Both the position numbers and the translations under genes were made by a program. 64,000 bases of DNA from Streptomyces ardesiacus (GTDB lineage Bacteria; Actinomycetota; Actinomycetes; Streptomycetales; Streptomycetaceae). Below the pieces are notes generated by a model, which worked only from the letters and a program-made list of their open reading frames with translations, was not told where the DNA came from and ran no database searches. Of the stretch, positions 1 to 9,762 are shown piece by piece (the first letter of the stretch is position 1; every line of letters starts with the position of its first letter). The DNA lies in NCBI RefSeq assembly GCF_003112575.1, contig NZ_BEWC01000010.1:248001-312000 (forward strand), written 5' to 3'.

Positions 1-1
1 A

Positions 2-1045
2 CGCCACGGCGGCCGCGTCCACGGCGTCGTCGGCCCCTGGAACGGCGACGCCTGGCGCACCGCCCGCCCCGTCGCGCCGTACCACAAGGGCGACGGCCAC
101 GTCACCGACGACACCCTGATGACGCACGCGCTGGTCCGCGTCTACGGCACGGTCCGCGACCACCTCGACGCCTACGCGGTCGCCGAGCACCTGGTCCCGG
201 ACCTGATCACGAACCCGCGCTGGATCCCCGAGCTGGAGGCCGAGGCCCTTCCCCTCCAGCGGATCTTCCTCGCCGAGAAGTGGCTGGTCGCACGGATCCA
301 CTACGGCCACGTGGACCCGCGCGAGGCCGGAACCGGCAACATCGTCAACTGCGGTGCCGCGATGTACATGGCCCCGGTCGGCCTGGTCAACGCGGCGAAC
401 CCCGAGGCCGCCTACGCCGAGGCCCTGGACGTCGCGGGCGCGCACCAGTCGTCCTACGGCCGTGAGGCGGCCGGTGTCTTCGCGGCGGCGGTGGCCGCGG
501 CGTGCGTGCCGGGGGCGGGTCCGGAGTCGGTGGTGGCCGCCTGCCTGGCCCTGGCCAAGGACGGCACCCGGGAGGCGATCGAGGCGGTGTGCGACGTGGC
601 GGTGCGCCACTCGGAGTTCGAGTCGGCGCTCGCACCGCTGCGCGCGGCGGTCGCCCCGTACGACACCGTGGGCCCCGACTACCGCGCCCCCTCGCTCGGC
701 GCCCGGCGCCCCTCCCGGCTGCACGCGATCGAGGAACTGCCGGTCGCCCTCGGGATGCTGCTCGTCTCCGGCGGCGACTTCCGGCACGCGGTCCTCGGCG
801 CGGTCAACTACGGCCGCGACTGCGACTCCATCGCCACGATGGCGGGCGCGCTCGCCGGGGCACTGGGCTCGCCGGTGCCCGAGGACTGGGCCAAGGCCGT
901 CGCGGAGGCCAGCCGTCTGGACCTGTGGGCGCCCGCGGCGACGCTCACCGGGGTCGCGCGGGAGGTCTTCGCGCGGGACGTGCGCCGACGCCGCGCGCAC
1001 GAGGAGGCGTTCGCCGCGCTCGGGGGTGCGGGATGCTCCGGCTGA
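2..1045 (+). CDS. ADP-ribosylglycohydrolase family protein (5' end outside window)
   Basis: The reading frame is open from the left edge, so the true start lies upstream; the first in-window ATG (119) falls inside the protein. Just before it the frame reads GDGHVTDDTLMTH, carrying the TDDT metal-binding motif of the DraG/ARH fold, and near the C-terminus GRDCDSIATMAGALAGAL gives the second metal site (D-x-D-S-I-x). Known members remove ADP-ribose from proteins or small molecules in a Mg-dependent reaction in the cytoplasm. Residues for both metal sites are visible, so it is probably active, but the substrate cannot be read from sequence. It ends 12 nt after the next gene's ATG (overlap 1033-1045), so the two are likely co-translated. 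Family call is firm; role unknown. Confidence 0.88.
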   Translation, partial: RHGGRVHGVVGPWNGDAWRTARPVAPYHKGDGHVTDDTLMTHALVRVYGTVRDHLDAYAVAEHLVPDLITNPRWIPELEAEALPLQRIFLAEKWLVARIHYGHVDPREAGTGNIVNCGAAMYMAPVGLVNAANPEAAYAEALDVAGAHQSSYGREAAGVFAAAVAAACVPGAGPESVVAACLALAKDGTREAIEAVCDVAVRHSEFESALAPLRAAVAPYDTVGPDYRAPSLGARRPSRLHAIEELPVALGMLLVSGGDFRHAVLGAVNYGRDCDSIATMAGALAGALGSPVPEDWAKAVAEASRLDLWAPAATLTGVAREVFARDVRRRRAHEEAFAALGGAGCSG

Positions 1046-2436
1046 CCTGGGTGCAGCCCGAGGACCTGGTCGGCCACGAACTGCGCCAGGCACGGCTGGA
1101 GGGCCGCGACGCCTCGGCGGTCGCGGCCCGCTGGCGGGCGGCGGGCGGCGACGAGGCCCCGCCCCGGGCGGGCGCCTCCGCCGGGCCCGTCCCTGCGCGC
1201 CTGCGCCGTCTGGCCGAGGACCTCCTGGACGAACTGGCTCGCCTGCCCCGCCCCTCGGCGGACGACGAGCCGACCGACCTCGGCCAAATCAGGGCACGGT
1301 GCCCCGACTGGCCGTCCCCGCGCCCCGCCGCCCGCGTCTCCCCCGCCCGCCTGGAGGCCGCCTGGCTCGGCCGCGCCGCCGGCTGCCTGCTCGGCAAACC
1401 CGTCGAGAAGCTGCCCCTGACCGGCATCCGCCGCCTCGGCCGGGCCGCCGGCAACTGGCCCCCGGCCGCCTACTTCACCGCCCGGGGCGTGCCCCGCGAC
1501 CTGCTCGCCGCCCACCCCTGGAACCGCCGCTCCGCGTCCACCTCCCTCGCCGAGAACATCGACGGCATGCCGGAGGACGACGACCTCGACTACCCGCTCG
1601 TGAACCTCCTGCTCCTGCAGCGCCACGGCAGGGGCTTCCGCACCGAGGACGTGGCCCGCGTCTGGCTCGACGAACTCCCGCCCGGCCGCACCTTCACCGC
1701 CGAACGCCTCGCCCTGCGCAACCTCCTCACCGGCCTCGAACCCCCGGACACCGCCCGCCTGCGCAACCCCTTCCGCGAGTGGATCGGCGCCCTGATCCGC
1801 GCCGACGTGCACGGCTGGACCAACCCCGGCGACCCGGCCGCCGCCGCCGGACAGGCGCACCGCGACGCGACCCTGAGCCACACCGCCAACGGCGTCTACG
1901 CGGCCATGTTCGCGGCGGCCGTCATCGCCGCCGCGGCCCCCGACGACGCTCCCGACGTCCACGCCTGTCTGCGCGCCGGCCTCGCGGTCGTCCCGCCCGG
2001 CTCCCGTCTCGCCCGGGCGGTCCGGCACGCCGTACGGCTCGCGGGCGCGCACGACGACTTCGACGCGGTCGTGGACGAACTCCACGCCGTGCACTCCCCC
2101 GCGCACCACTGGGTGCACGCCGTTCCCAACACGGCCCTGATCGCCGCCGCGCTCACCCACGCGGACGGCGACTTCACCGGCTCGCTCGCCCGCGTCGTCT
2201 CCGGCGGCTGGGACACCGACTCCAACGGCGCCACCGCCGGCAGCGTCGCCGGACTGCTCGCCGGGTCCCCCGCCGCGCTGCCCGAGCACTGGACGGCCCC
2301 GCTGAAGAACCGCCTCGCCACCTCCGTCCGCGGCTTCGACGGCACCGGCTTCGACACCCTCGCCCACCTCACCCACCGGGAGGCCACCCGCCCATGCCCG
2401 AGCCCGCCGCCCCTCGCCCCGTCTCCGCTCCGCTGA
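1033..2436 (+). CDS. second ADP-ribosylglycohydrolase family protein
   Basis: 467 aa from ATG 1033. The first roughly 100 residues are variable and Pro/Ala-rich. The hydrolase domain then begins with AAWLGRAAGCLLGKPVEK (about 109-126), has an acidic metal-site motif MPEDDDLDYPLVN (about 179-191) in place of the usual TDDT, and ends with GGWDTDSNGATAGSVAGLL (about 397-415), the conserved D-T-D-S-N-G metal motif of the family. It overlaps the preceding paralogous-family gene and the following CoA-transferase gene (2394-2436), which points to one operon. The family hydrolyses ADP-ribosyl or related glycosidic bonds; the target is unknown. The two hydrolases differ in length and motif, so they are unlikely to be redundant copies. 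Confidence 0.85.
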   Translation: MLRLTWVQPEDLVGHELRQARLEGRDASAVAARWRAAGGDEAPPRAGASAGPVPARLRRLAEDLLDELARLPRPSADDEPTDLGQIRARCPDWPSPRPAARVSPARLEAAWLGRAAGCLLGKPVEKLPLTGIRRLGRAAGNWPPAAYFTARGVPRDLLAAHPWNRRSASTSLAENIDGMPEDDDLDYPLVNLLLLQRHGRGFRTEDVARVWLDELPPGRTFTAERLALRNLLTGLEPPDTARLRNPFREWIGALIRADVHGWTNPGDPAAAAGQAHRDATLSHTANGVYAAMFAAAVIAAAAPDDAPDVHACLRAGLAVVPPGSRLARAVRHAVRLAGAHDDFDAVVDELHAVHSPAHHWVHAVPNTALIAAALTHADGDFTGSLARVVSGGWDTDSNGATAGSVAGLLAGSPAALPEHWTAPLKNRLATSVRGFDGTGFDTLAHLTHREATRPCPSPPPLAPSPLR

Positions 2437-3608
2437 CCGGCCTGCGCGTCCTCGACCTCGCCACCCTCTTCGCGGGCCCCCTCGCCGCCACCATGCTCGG
2501 CGACTTCGGCGCCGAGGTCGTCAAGGTCGAGCACCCCACCCGGCCCGACCCCTCCCGGGGGCACGGCCCGTCGAAGGACGGGGTCGGCCTGTGGTGGAAG
2601 CTGCTGGGCCGCAACAAGCACACGATCACCCTGGACCTGTCGAAACCCGCGGGCCGCGCCACGCTGCTCCGGCTCGCCGCCACCGCCGACGTCGTCGTCG
2701 AGAACTTCCGGCCGGGCACCCTGGAGAAGTGGGGCCTGGGCTGGGAGGAGCTGTCCGCCGTCAATCCCCGCCTGGTCCTGACCCGGGTCACCGGCTTCGG
2801 CCAGTTCGGCCCGTACGCGCACCGCCCCGGCTTCGGCACCCTCGCCGAGGCCATGAGCGGCTTCGCGGCCATGACCGGCGAGCCGGACGCGCCGCCGACC
2901 CTGCCGCCCTTCGGCCTCGCCGACTCGATCGCCGCCCTCGCGACGGCGTACGCCGTGATGACGGCGCTGGCCGCCCGGGAGCGCACCGGCGAGGGCCAGG
3001 TCGTCGACATGGCGATCATCGAACCGATCCTGACCGTGCTGGGCCCGCAGCCCCTCTGGTACGACCAGCTCGGCCACGTCCAGCCGCGCACGGGCAACCG
3101 CTCGCAGAACAACGCGCCGCGCAACACCTACCGCACCGCCGACGGCACCTGGGTCGCGGTCTCCACCTCGGCCCAGTCCGTCGCCGAGCGGGTGATGCGG
3201 CTGGTGGGCCGCCCCGAGCTGATCGACGAGCCCTGGTTCGCCACGGGCGCGGAGCGCGCCCGGCACGCCGACGTGCTGGACGCGGCGGTCGGCGACTGGA
3301 TCGCCCGGCACTCCCGCGCCGACGTGCTCGCCGCGTTCGAGAGGGCCGAGGCGGCGGTGGCACCGGTCCAGGACGTGCGGGACGTGATGAGCGACCCGCA
3401 GTACCGGGCGCTCGACACGATCACCACCGTCGACGACCCGGAGCTGGGCGCGCTGCGCATGCAGAACGTCCTCTTCCGGCTCTCCGCCACCCCGGGCGCC
3501 GTCCGCTGGGCGGGCCGCCCGCACGGCGCCGACACCGAGGAGGTGCTGACCGGGCTGGGGCTGACCCCGGCGGACGTGAAGGAGCTGCGGGAAGAGGGCG
3601 TCGTATGA
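2394..3608 (+). CDS. CaiB/BaiF family class III CoA-transferase
   Basis: 404 aa, a normal length for class III CoA-transferases. The N-terminus GLRVLDLATLFAGPLAATML and the following DFGAEVVKVEHP are family hallmarks (CoA binding). GFGQFGPYAHRPGF (about 134-147) and LADSIA with D177 correspond to the active-site region, where an Asp forms the acyl-enzyme anhydride. The enzyme moves CoA between carboxylic acids in the cytoplasm. It starts inside the preceding hydrolase gene and overlaps the next gene by 4 nt (3605-3608, ATGA). The CitE-like lyase immediately downstream suggests the pair activates and then cleaves a dicarboxylic or hydroxydicarboxylic acid as its CoA ester; that is inference. 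Confidence 0.9.
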   Translation: MPEPAAPRPVSAPLTGLRVLDLATLFAGPLAATMLGDFGAEVVKVEHPTRPDPSRGHGPSKDGVGLWWKLLGRNKHTITLDLSKPAGRATLLRLAATADVVVENFRPGTLEKWGLGWEELSAVNPRLVLTRVTGFGQFGPYAHRPGFGTLAEAMSGFAAMTGEPDAPPTLPPFGLADSIAALATAYAVMTALAARERTGEGQVVDMAIIEPILTVLGPQPLWYDQLGHVQPRTGNRSQNNAPRNTYRTADGTWVAVSTSAQSVAERVMRLVGRPELIDEPWFATGAERARHADVLDAAVGDWIARHSRADVLAAFERAEAAVAPVQDVRDVMSDPQYRALDTITTVDDPELGALRMQNVLFRLSATPGAVRWAGRPHGADTEEVLTGLGLTPADVKELREEGVV

Positions 3609-4453
3609 CCGCACCTCCGGCCGCGTCCCTGACCGCACCCCCGCTGACCTGGCTGTACGCCCCCGGGGACCGGCCCCGGGTGGTGGCCAAGGCGCTGGCC
3701 GCCGGAGCCGACGTGGTGGTGGTCGACCTGGAGGACGCGGTCGCCGCCGACCGCAAGGAGTACGCCCGCGACGCCACGGCCGAGCTGCTGACCGAGCCGC
3801 AGCCGGTGCCGGTGCACGTCCGCGTCAACGCCCTGGACGGGCCGCTCGCCGCCGGGGACCTGGCGGCGCTGGCCCGGCTTCCGGGGCTGGCCGGGCTGCG
3901 GCTGCCGAAGGTGACGGCGCCGGAGCAGGTCACCGGGGTCGCCGAGGTCACCGGCGGCCCGCCGCTGTACGCGCTGCTGGAGACGGCCCTCGGGGTCGAG
4001 CGGGCATACCGGATCGCCGGCGCCCATCCGGCGCTGCGCGGCATCGCCCTCGGGGAGGCCGACCTCAGGGCCGACCTGGGCGTGCGCGGGGACGCCGGCC
4101 TGGACTGGTCGCGCTCGCGCGTGGTCGTGGCGGCGCGGGCGGCGGGCCTGGCGCCGCCCTCCCAGACGGTGCATCCCGACACCCGGGACCTGGAGGGCCT
4201 GGCGGCGTCCTGCGCCCACGGCCGTGCCCTGGGGTTCCTGGGGCGGGCCGCGATCCACCCCCGCCAGCTGCCGATCATCGAGCGTGCGTATCTGCCGACC
4301 GAGCGGGAGCTGGAGGAGGCGGAGACGATCGTGAAGGCCGCCACGGTCCAGCCGGGCGCGCAGGCGCTGCCGGACGGCCGGTTCATCGACGCGGCGGTGG
4401 TGGCGACGGCCCGGCGCACCCTGTCGCTGGCCAGGCGGCCCGCCCTGTCCTGA
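3605..4453 (+). CDS. HpcH/HpaI aldolase / CitE-like CoA-ester lyase
   Basis: 282 aa, the size of citrate lyase beta-like proteins. Motifs: YAPGDRPRVVAKAL (about 19-32, CoA-phosphate binding), VVVVDLEDAV (about 38-47), LLETALGVERAYRIAG (about 120-135, metal ligand Glu) and LGEADLRADLG (about 143-153, metal ligand Asp). Family members are Mg-dependent beta-lyases or thioesterases acting on citramalyl-CoA, malyl-CoA or citryl-CoA. No citF/citD subunits are present, so a true citrate lyase is unlikely. Its ATG overlaps the stop of the CaiB/BaiF gene, so the two are translationally coupled and probably sequential in one pathway. A strong hairpin follows its stop. Confidence 0.87.
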   Translation: MTAPPAASLTAPPLTWLYAPGDRPRVVAKALAAGADVVVVDLEDAVAADRKEYARDATAELLTEPQPVPVHVRVNALDGPLAAGDLAALARLPGLAGLRLPKVTAPEQVTGVAEVTGGPPLYALLETALGVERAYRIAGAHPALRGIALGEADLRADLGVRGDAGLDWSRSRVVVAARAAGLAPPSQTVHPDTRDLEGLAASCAHGRALGFLGRAAIHPRQLPIIERAYLPTERELEEAETIVKAATVQPGAQALPDGRFIDAAVVATARRTLSLARRPALS

Positions 4454-4470
4454 GCCGTGCGCCCGGCAGA

Positions 4471-4508
4471 CGCCGAGGGCGCCCGGGAGGTCCCGGGCGC
4501 CCTCGGCG
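4471..4508. terminator. bidirectional hairpin between citE-like gene and lgt
   Basis: A near-perfect inverted repeat with arms of about 17 bases (CGCCGAGGGCGCCCGGG and its complement) and a short loop lies between two convergent genes. It has no T-run, as is usual in Streptomyces, and could serve both strands. Confidence 0.8.
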
Positions 4509-4529
4509 GCGTGTTCGGCGGGCCGGTGA

Positions 4530-5576
4530 TCAGCCCTTCTTGGCGGAGTCCGCGCCGTTCTTCACGGCCTCGCCGTCCTTCACGCCCTCGCCGTCCCGCG
4601 CGTCGGCCGCGGCGTCCGTGTCGCCGCCGTCCTCCGCGTCGCCGGCACCGGCTTCGCCGTCGGCACGGGTGTCGCCCCCGGTGCCCGCCTCACCGTCGGC
4701 GCCCGCCTCGCCGTCGGCACCGGTCTTGCCGTCGGCACCGGTCTTGCCGTCCGCGGGCTCCGCACCCGGCTCCACCACGGCCTCCCGGCCCGGCCGCTTG
4801 CGCGCCGAGACCACGATGTACACCACGGCGAGCAGGAACACGAGGAGCGCGGTCCAGTTGTTCAGGCGCAGACCGAGGATGTGGTGGGCGTCGTCGACGC
4901 GCATGTACTCGATCCAGAACCGGCCCGCGCAGTACGCCGCCACGTACAGGGCGAAGGCCCGCCCGTGGCCCAGTTTGAAGCGGCGGTCGGCCCAGATGAC
5001 GAGCAGCGCGACGCCGATGCACCACAGCGACTCGTACAGGAAGGTCGGGTGGTAGGTGCCCGGCACCCGTCCGTCGGACGTCGAGGTGATCTCCACGGCC
5101 CACGGCAGGTCGGTCGCCTTGCCGTACAGCTCCTGGTTGAACCAGTTGCCCCAGCGGCCGATGGCCTGCGCGAGGGCGATGCCGGGGGCGACGGCGTCGG
5201 CGTACGCGGGCATCGGGACGCCCCGGCGCCGGGCCCCGATCCAGGCGCCCACCGCCCCGAACGCGATCGCGCCCCAGATGCCGAGCCCGCCCTCCCAGAC
5301 CTTGAAGGCGTCGACCCAGTCCCGGCCCTCGCTGAAGTAGAGCTGGTAGTCCGTGATCACGTGGTAGAGGCGTCCGCCGACCAGACCGAAGGGAACGGCC
5401 CAGACCGCGATGTCGGCCACCGTGCCAGGCCGCCCGCCCCGGGCGATCCAGCGCTTGTTGCCGAGCCAGACGGCTACGAAGACGCCGATGATGATGCAGA
5501 ACGCGTAGCCGCGCAGCGGGATGGGACCGAGGTACAGCACCCCGCGCGACGGGCTGGGAATGAAGGCAAGTTCCAT
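4530..5576 (-). CDS. lgt: prolipoprotein diacylglyceryl transferase
   Basis: 348 aa polytopic membrane protein that attaches diacylglycerol from phosphatidylglycerol to the lipobox cysteine of prolipoproteins, the first step of lipoprotein maturation. The family signatures are visible: GGRLYHVITD (about 67-76), GGLGIWGA (about 95-102) and GRWGNWFNQELYG (about 140-152), which contains the essential Arg and Asn-rich loop, then YHPTFLYES. The catalytic domain ends near residue 255. The remaining roughly 85 residues are a hydrophilic tail built of six-residue repeats such as GADGKT and GADGEA, likely cytoplasmic and unordered. Its partner lspA is at 44150-44761. The start at 5576 has only a weak Shine-Dalgarno sequence. 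Confidence 0.96.
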   Translation of the reverse strand: MELAFIPSPSRGVLYLGPIPLRGYAFCIIIGVFVAVWLGNKRWIARGGRPGTVADIAVWAVPFGLVGGRLYHVITDYQLYFSEGRDWVDAFKVWEGGLGIWGAIAFGAVGAWIGARRRGVPMPAYADAVAPGIALAQAIGRWGNWFNQELYGKATDLPWAVEITSTSDGRVPGTYHPTFLYESLWCIGVALLVIWADRRFKLGHGRAFALYVAAYCAGRFWIEYMRVDDAHHILGLRLNNWTALLVFLLAVVYIVVSARKRPGREAVVEPGAEPADGKTGADGKTGADGEAGADGEAGTGGDTRADGEAGAGDAEDGGDTDAAADARDGEGVKDGEAVKNGADSAKKG

Positions 5577-5652
5577 GGCAGGGTCGACGCTACCGTGTCG
5601 GACGGGACGCGCGGCGGGCAGCCCGGCTACGGGTCCGTAACGAGCGGGCGCG

Positions 5653-6426
5653 CTACTTGTTGGCCTCCTCCACCATCTGCTTGAGCTTGGCCGGGGTCAT
5701 GGAGCGGTCCTGGTAGATGTTCTTGCCGTCCAGGAGCACCGTCGGGGTGCCGCTGAAGCCGCCCGCCTGGAAGGCCTTGTTGGACTTCTCCACCCAGCTG
5801 TTGTGCTTGCCGTTCTTCACGCACTCCTGGAAGGGGGCGGTGTCGAGGCCGTCGACCTTGCCCGCCAGGCCGAGCAGCTTGTTCTCGTCGGCGAAGGTGT
5901 CCTCGGTCTCCGGCGGCTGGTTGTCGTACAGCACGTCGTGGTACGCGGGGAACTTCCCGGCGTCCTGGGCGCAGGCCGCCGCGTTGGCCGCCTTGCGGGA
6001 GCCGGTGCCGCCCATGTTGCCGTCGATGATCGTGGCCAGGTGGTACTCGACCTTGAGCTGTCCGGCGGCGGTCAGCTCGTGGACGGTGTCCCGGTACGCC
6101 AGCTCGAAGGCCTTGCAGGCCGGGCAGCGGAAGTCCTCCCAGACGGTGAGCTTCGACTTGGCGCTCTCCTTGCCGACGGGGATGGCGAGGCCGTCCTTGC
6201 CCTGCGCGCCCGACGGCGCCACGACCGGACCGCTCGACTCGCTGCCGTCGTCCTTGCCCGCGTTCGCGGCGATCACGCCGATCACCGCCGCGAGTCCCAG
6301 GACGCAGACCACGCTCGCGCCGACGATCAGCGCACGGCGGCGCTTGTCCCTGGACCTCTGCTTCTCGCGCTCGGCCGCCATCTTCTCGCGGGCGCTGCGC
6401 TTTCCCTGTCGGTTCTTCTCGCTCAC
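5653..6426 (-). CDS. membrane-anchored DsbA-family thioredoxin-fold protein
   Basis: 257 aa from GTG 6426 (VSEKNRQGKR). A basic cytoplasmic segment of about 33 residues is followed by one transmembrane helix (ALIVGASVVCVLGLAAVIGV, about 34-53) and an extracytoplasmic thioredoxin-fold domain. The redox motif is FRCPACKAFE (CPAC, roughly 109-112), with a cis-Pro loop GFSGTPTVLL near the C-terminus. By family it should form or isomerise disulfides in exported proteins, or act as a protein-folding thiol oxidoreductase. It lies just upstream of lgt on the same strand (77-nt gap). A paralogue with CPGC instead of CPAC is at 36580-37380. Confidence 0.88.
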   Translation of the reverse strand: MSEKNRQGKRSAREKMAAEREKQRSRDKRRRALIVGASVVCVLGLAAVIGVIAANAGKDDGSESSGPVVAPSGAQGKDGLAIPVGKESAKSKLTVWEDFRCPACKAFELAYRDTVHELTAAGQLKVEYHLATIIDGNMGGTGSRKAANAAACAQDAGKFPAYHDVLYDNQPPETEDTFADENKLLGLAGKVDGLDTAPFQECVKNGKHNSWVEKSNKAFQAGGFSGTPTVLLDGKNIYQDRSMTPAKLKQMVEEANK

Positions 6427-6440
6427 ACCCCGCAGAACGA

Positions 6441-6469
6441 ACCGGGGAGGCGCAGCGCGCCTCCCCGGT
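6441..6469 (-). terminator. terminator after trpA
   Basis: Perfect 13-bp inverted repeat ACCGGGGAGGCGC / GCGCCTCCCCGGT with a 3-nt loop, placed between the trpA stop (6528) and the DsbA-like start (6426). A second small hairpin (6504-6520, TGCCCGC/GCGGGCA) lies between it and trpA. Together they probably end the trp transcript. Confidence 0.78.
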
Positions 6470-6527
6470 CCCAGGTCCACCCGTACGAGGGACCTCTGTT
6501 CTGTGCCCGCCCGGCGGGCAGGGGCCC

Positions 6528-7339
6528 TCACGCCCGGCGGCGCACGCCCTTGGCCAGGTCGGCGGCGAGCGCGCGGACGCCCTCGACGCCGGCCGCGTCG
6601 TCGGGCGCGTCCAGCATCCTCTTGACGAAGGCCGAGCCGACGATCACGCCGTCGGCGAAGCCCGCCACCTCGGCCGCCTGGGCGGCGTTGGAGACGCCGA
6701 GGCCGACGCAGACGGGGGTGTCGGTGGTGGCGCGGGTGCGCCGCACCAGGTCCTCGGCCTGCGCGCCGACCGACTCGCGGGTGCCGGTGACGCCCATGAG
6801 GGAGGCGGCGTAGACGAAGCCGCTGCCGACCGCGGTGATCTCGGCGAGTCGCGCGTCCTTGCTGCTGGGCGCGACCACGAAGACCGTGGCGAGCCCGTGC
6901 TTGTCCGCGTGCTCCCGCCACGGCGCCGACTCCTGGACCGGCAGGTCGGGCAGGATGCACCCGGCGCCGCCCGCCTCGGCCAGCTCGGCGGTGAAGCGCT
7001 CCACGCCGTAGCGGTCGATGGGGTTCCAGTACGTCATGACGAGGATCGGCTTGCCGGTGGCCTCGTGCGCCTCGCGGACCGTGCGCATCACGTCGGCGAT
7101 CCGCACGCCGCCGCGCAGGGCGATGTCGTCGGCGGTCTGGATCACCGGACCGTCGAGCACCGGGTCGCTGTGCGGCAGGCCCACCTCGACGACGTCGGCG
7201 CCGCCGTCGAGCGCGGCCTTGATCGCCTCGATGCCGCCGTCCACGGTCGGGAACCCGGCCGGGAGGTAGGCGATCAGGGCGGCGCGGCCCTCGGCCTTCG
7301 CCGCCGCGAGGGTGTCGTTCAGCAGTCCCGCGTTCCCGC

Positions 7340-7343
<4 letters not shown>
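6528..7343 (-). CDS. trpA: tryptophan synthase alpha subunit
   Basis: 271 aa. Cleaves indole-3-glycerol phosphate to indole and glyceraldehyde 3-phosphate; indole passes through a tunnel to TrpB. The signature VVEVGLPHSDPVLDGPVIQ (about 51-69) holds the catalytic Glu (E53) and Asp (D64). Phosphate-binding motifs GLGVSN and GVIVGSAF follow near the C-terminus. The GTG start at 7343 overlaps the trpB stop by 4 nt (GTGA), so translation is coupled and equimolar subunit output is expected. It is the last gene of the trpC-trpM-trpB-trpA unit and a hairpin follows. Confidence 0.97.
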
Positions 7344-8623
<1,280 letters not shown>

Positions 8624-8756
8624 GCGTGTACCTCACGGTAAGTGTCTGGTGGTGACTCATCGCCGTGGGGGGCGGGTGTCGTGTGCCGGCCACCGGCCCG
8701 TCGTGGCCGGTGGGGCCCACGCGCCGAGGTGGCAGATGCGGTACGGCCCCGCGCCC

Positions 8757-8930
8757 CTAGGCCGGCTGGTGCCATCGCATGCCGTTGACCTGCCCGGGTT
8801 CGTCGCCGATGACGTACCGCACGCGCCGGCCGTGCACCCGCCGGGCGGGCGCGCGGCAGCCCCGGGGCCGGCAGCCGCGCGCGAGGCGGGCGTACGGGTC
8901 CCGGGGGGCCGGAGCGAGTGCGGGGGTCAT
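8757..8930 (-). CDS. trpM: TrpM, small modulator of tryptophan synthesis
   Basis: 57 aa, ATG at 8928-8930 (minus) and TAG at 8757-8759. The protein begins MTPALAPAPRDPYARLARGC and ends VNGMRWHQPA, with a strongly basic middle (CRPRGCRAPARRVHGRRVRY). This matches the small trpX/trpM gene known between trpC and trpB in S. coelicolor, reported to modulate tryptophan biosynthesis. Position, size and direction agree: 22 nt after trpC and 133 nt before trpB. How it acts cannot be read here; the Arg-rich core and two cysteines would fit binding to protein or nucleic acid. I judge it a real gene because of its conserved operon position. Confidence 0.85.
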   Translation of the reverse strand: MTPALAPAPRDPYARLARGCRPRGCRAPARRVHGRRVRYVIGDEPGQVNGMRWHQPA

Positions 8931-8952
8931 CGGTCGTCAGCCTACCGGGGGG

Positions 8953-9762
8953 TCAGCCCCGCCCGTGGCGGAGTGCCGGGTGTTCGCCGGCCGCCACCAG
9001 GTCGGAGACCGCCGTCTTCGGGTCGCGGCCGGTGACCAGGGACTCGCCGACCAGGACGGCGTCGGCGCCCTCGTTGGCGTAGGCGATGAGGTCGTGCGGG
9101 CCGCGGACGCCGGACTCGGCGACCTTGACGATGTGCGCGGGGATCTCCGGGGCGACCCGCTCGAACGTGCCGCGGTCGACCTCGAGCGTCTTCAGGTTGC
9201 GCGCGTTGACGCCGATGACCTTGGCGCCGGCGTCCACCGCGCGCTCGACCTCGTCCTCGTCGTGCACCTCGACGAGCGGGGTGAGCCCGATGGACTCGGC
9301 GCGCTCGATCAGCGACTCGAGGGCCGGCTGTTCGAGGGCCGCGACGATCAGCAGCGCCAGGTCGGCGCCGTGCGCGCGGGCCTCCCACAGCTGGTACGAG
9401 GTGACGATGAAGTCCTTGCGCAGCACGGGGATGTCCACGCGCGCCCGGACCGAGTCCAGGTCGGCGAGCGAGCCGCCGAAGCGGCGCTGCTCGGTGAGGA
9501 CGGAGATGACGGCGGCGCCGCCGGCCTCGTAGTCGGCGGCGAGTCCGGCCGGGTCGGCGATGGCCGCGAGCGCGCCCTTGGACGGGCTGGAGCGCTTGAC
9601 CTCGCAGATGACCTTGACGCCGTCACCGCGCAGCGCGGCCACGCCGTCCTGGGCGGGACGGGCCTTGGCCGCGCGCTCCTTGAGCTCGTCGAGGCCGACG
9701 CGCGCCTGCCGCTCCGCGAGGTCGGCACGGACTCCGTCGATGATCTCGTCGAGCACACTCAC
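8953..9762 (-). CDS. trpC: indole-3-glycerol phosphate synthase
   Basis: 269 aa single-domain enzyme converting CdRP to indole-3-glycerol phosphate, with no TrpF domain fused. The signature ICEVKRSSPSKGAL (about 52-65) includes the catalytic Glu and Lys; VLRKDFIVTSYQLWEARAHG carries the second Lys; GVNARNLKTLEVD and VAESGVRG match the phosphate-binding barrel. GTG start at 9762, preceded by AAAGGGG at good spacing. Upstream on the same strand is the DUF2752 gene, which may share the transcript. Confidence 0.97.
   Translation of the reverse strand: MSVLDEIIDGVRADLAERQARVGLDELKERAAKARPAQDGVAALRGDGVKVICEVKRSSPSKGALAAIADPAGLAADYEAGGAAVISVLTEQRRFGGSLADLDSVRARVDIPVLRKDFIVTSYQLWEARAHGADLALLIVAALEQPALESLIERAESIGLTPLVEVHDEDEVERAVDAGAKVIGVNARNLKTLEVDRGTFERVAPEIPAHIVKVAESGVRGPHDLIAYANEGADAVLVGESLVTGRDPKTAVSDLVAAGEHPALRHGRG

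Noticed and set aside
354..2393. Upstream extension of the CoA-transferase frame to position 354
   Set aside because: The residues before 2394 are Arg/Pro-rich and overlap two well-supported hydrolase genes. The conserved CaiB start is at 2394.
4457..5684. Plus-strand open frames over lgt
   Set aside because: They are antisense to the clear Lgt protein and the compositions are Arg/Ser/Ala-rich.
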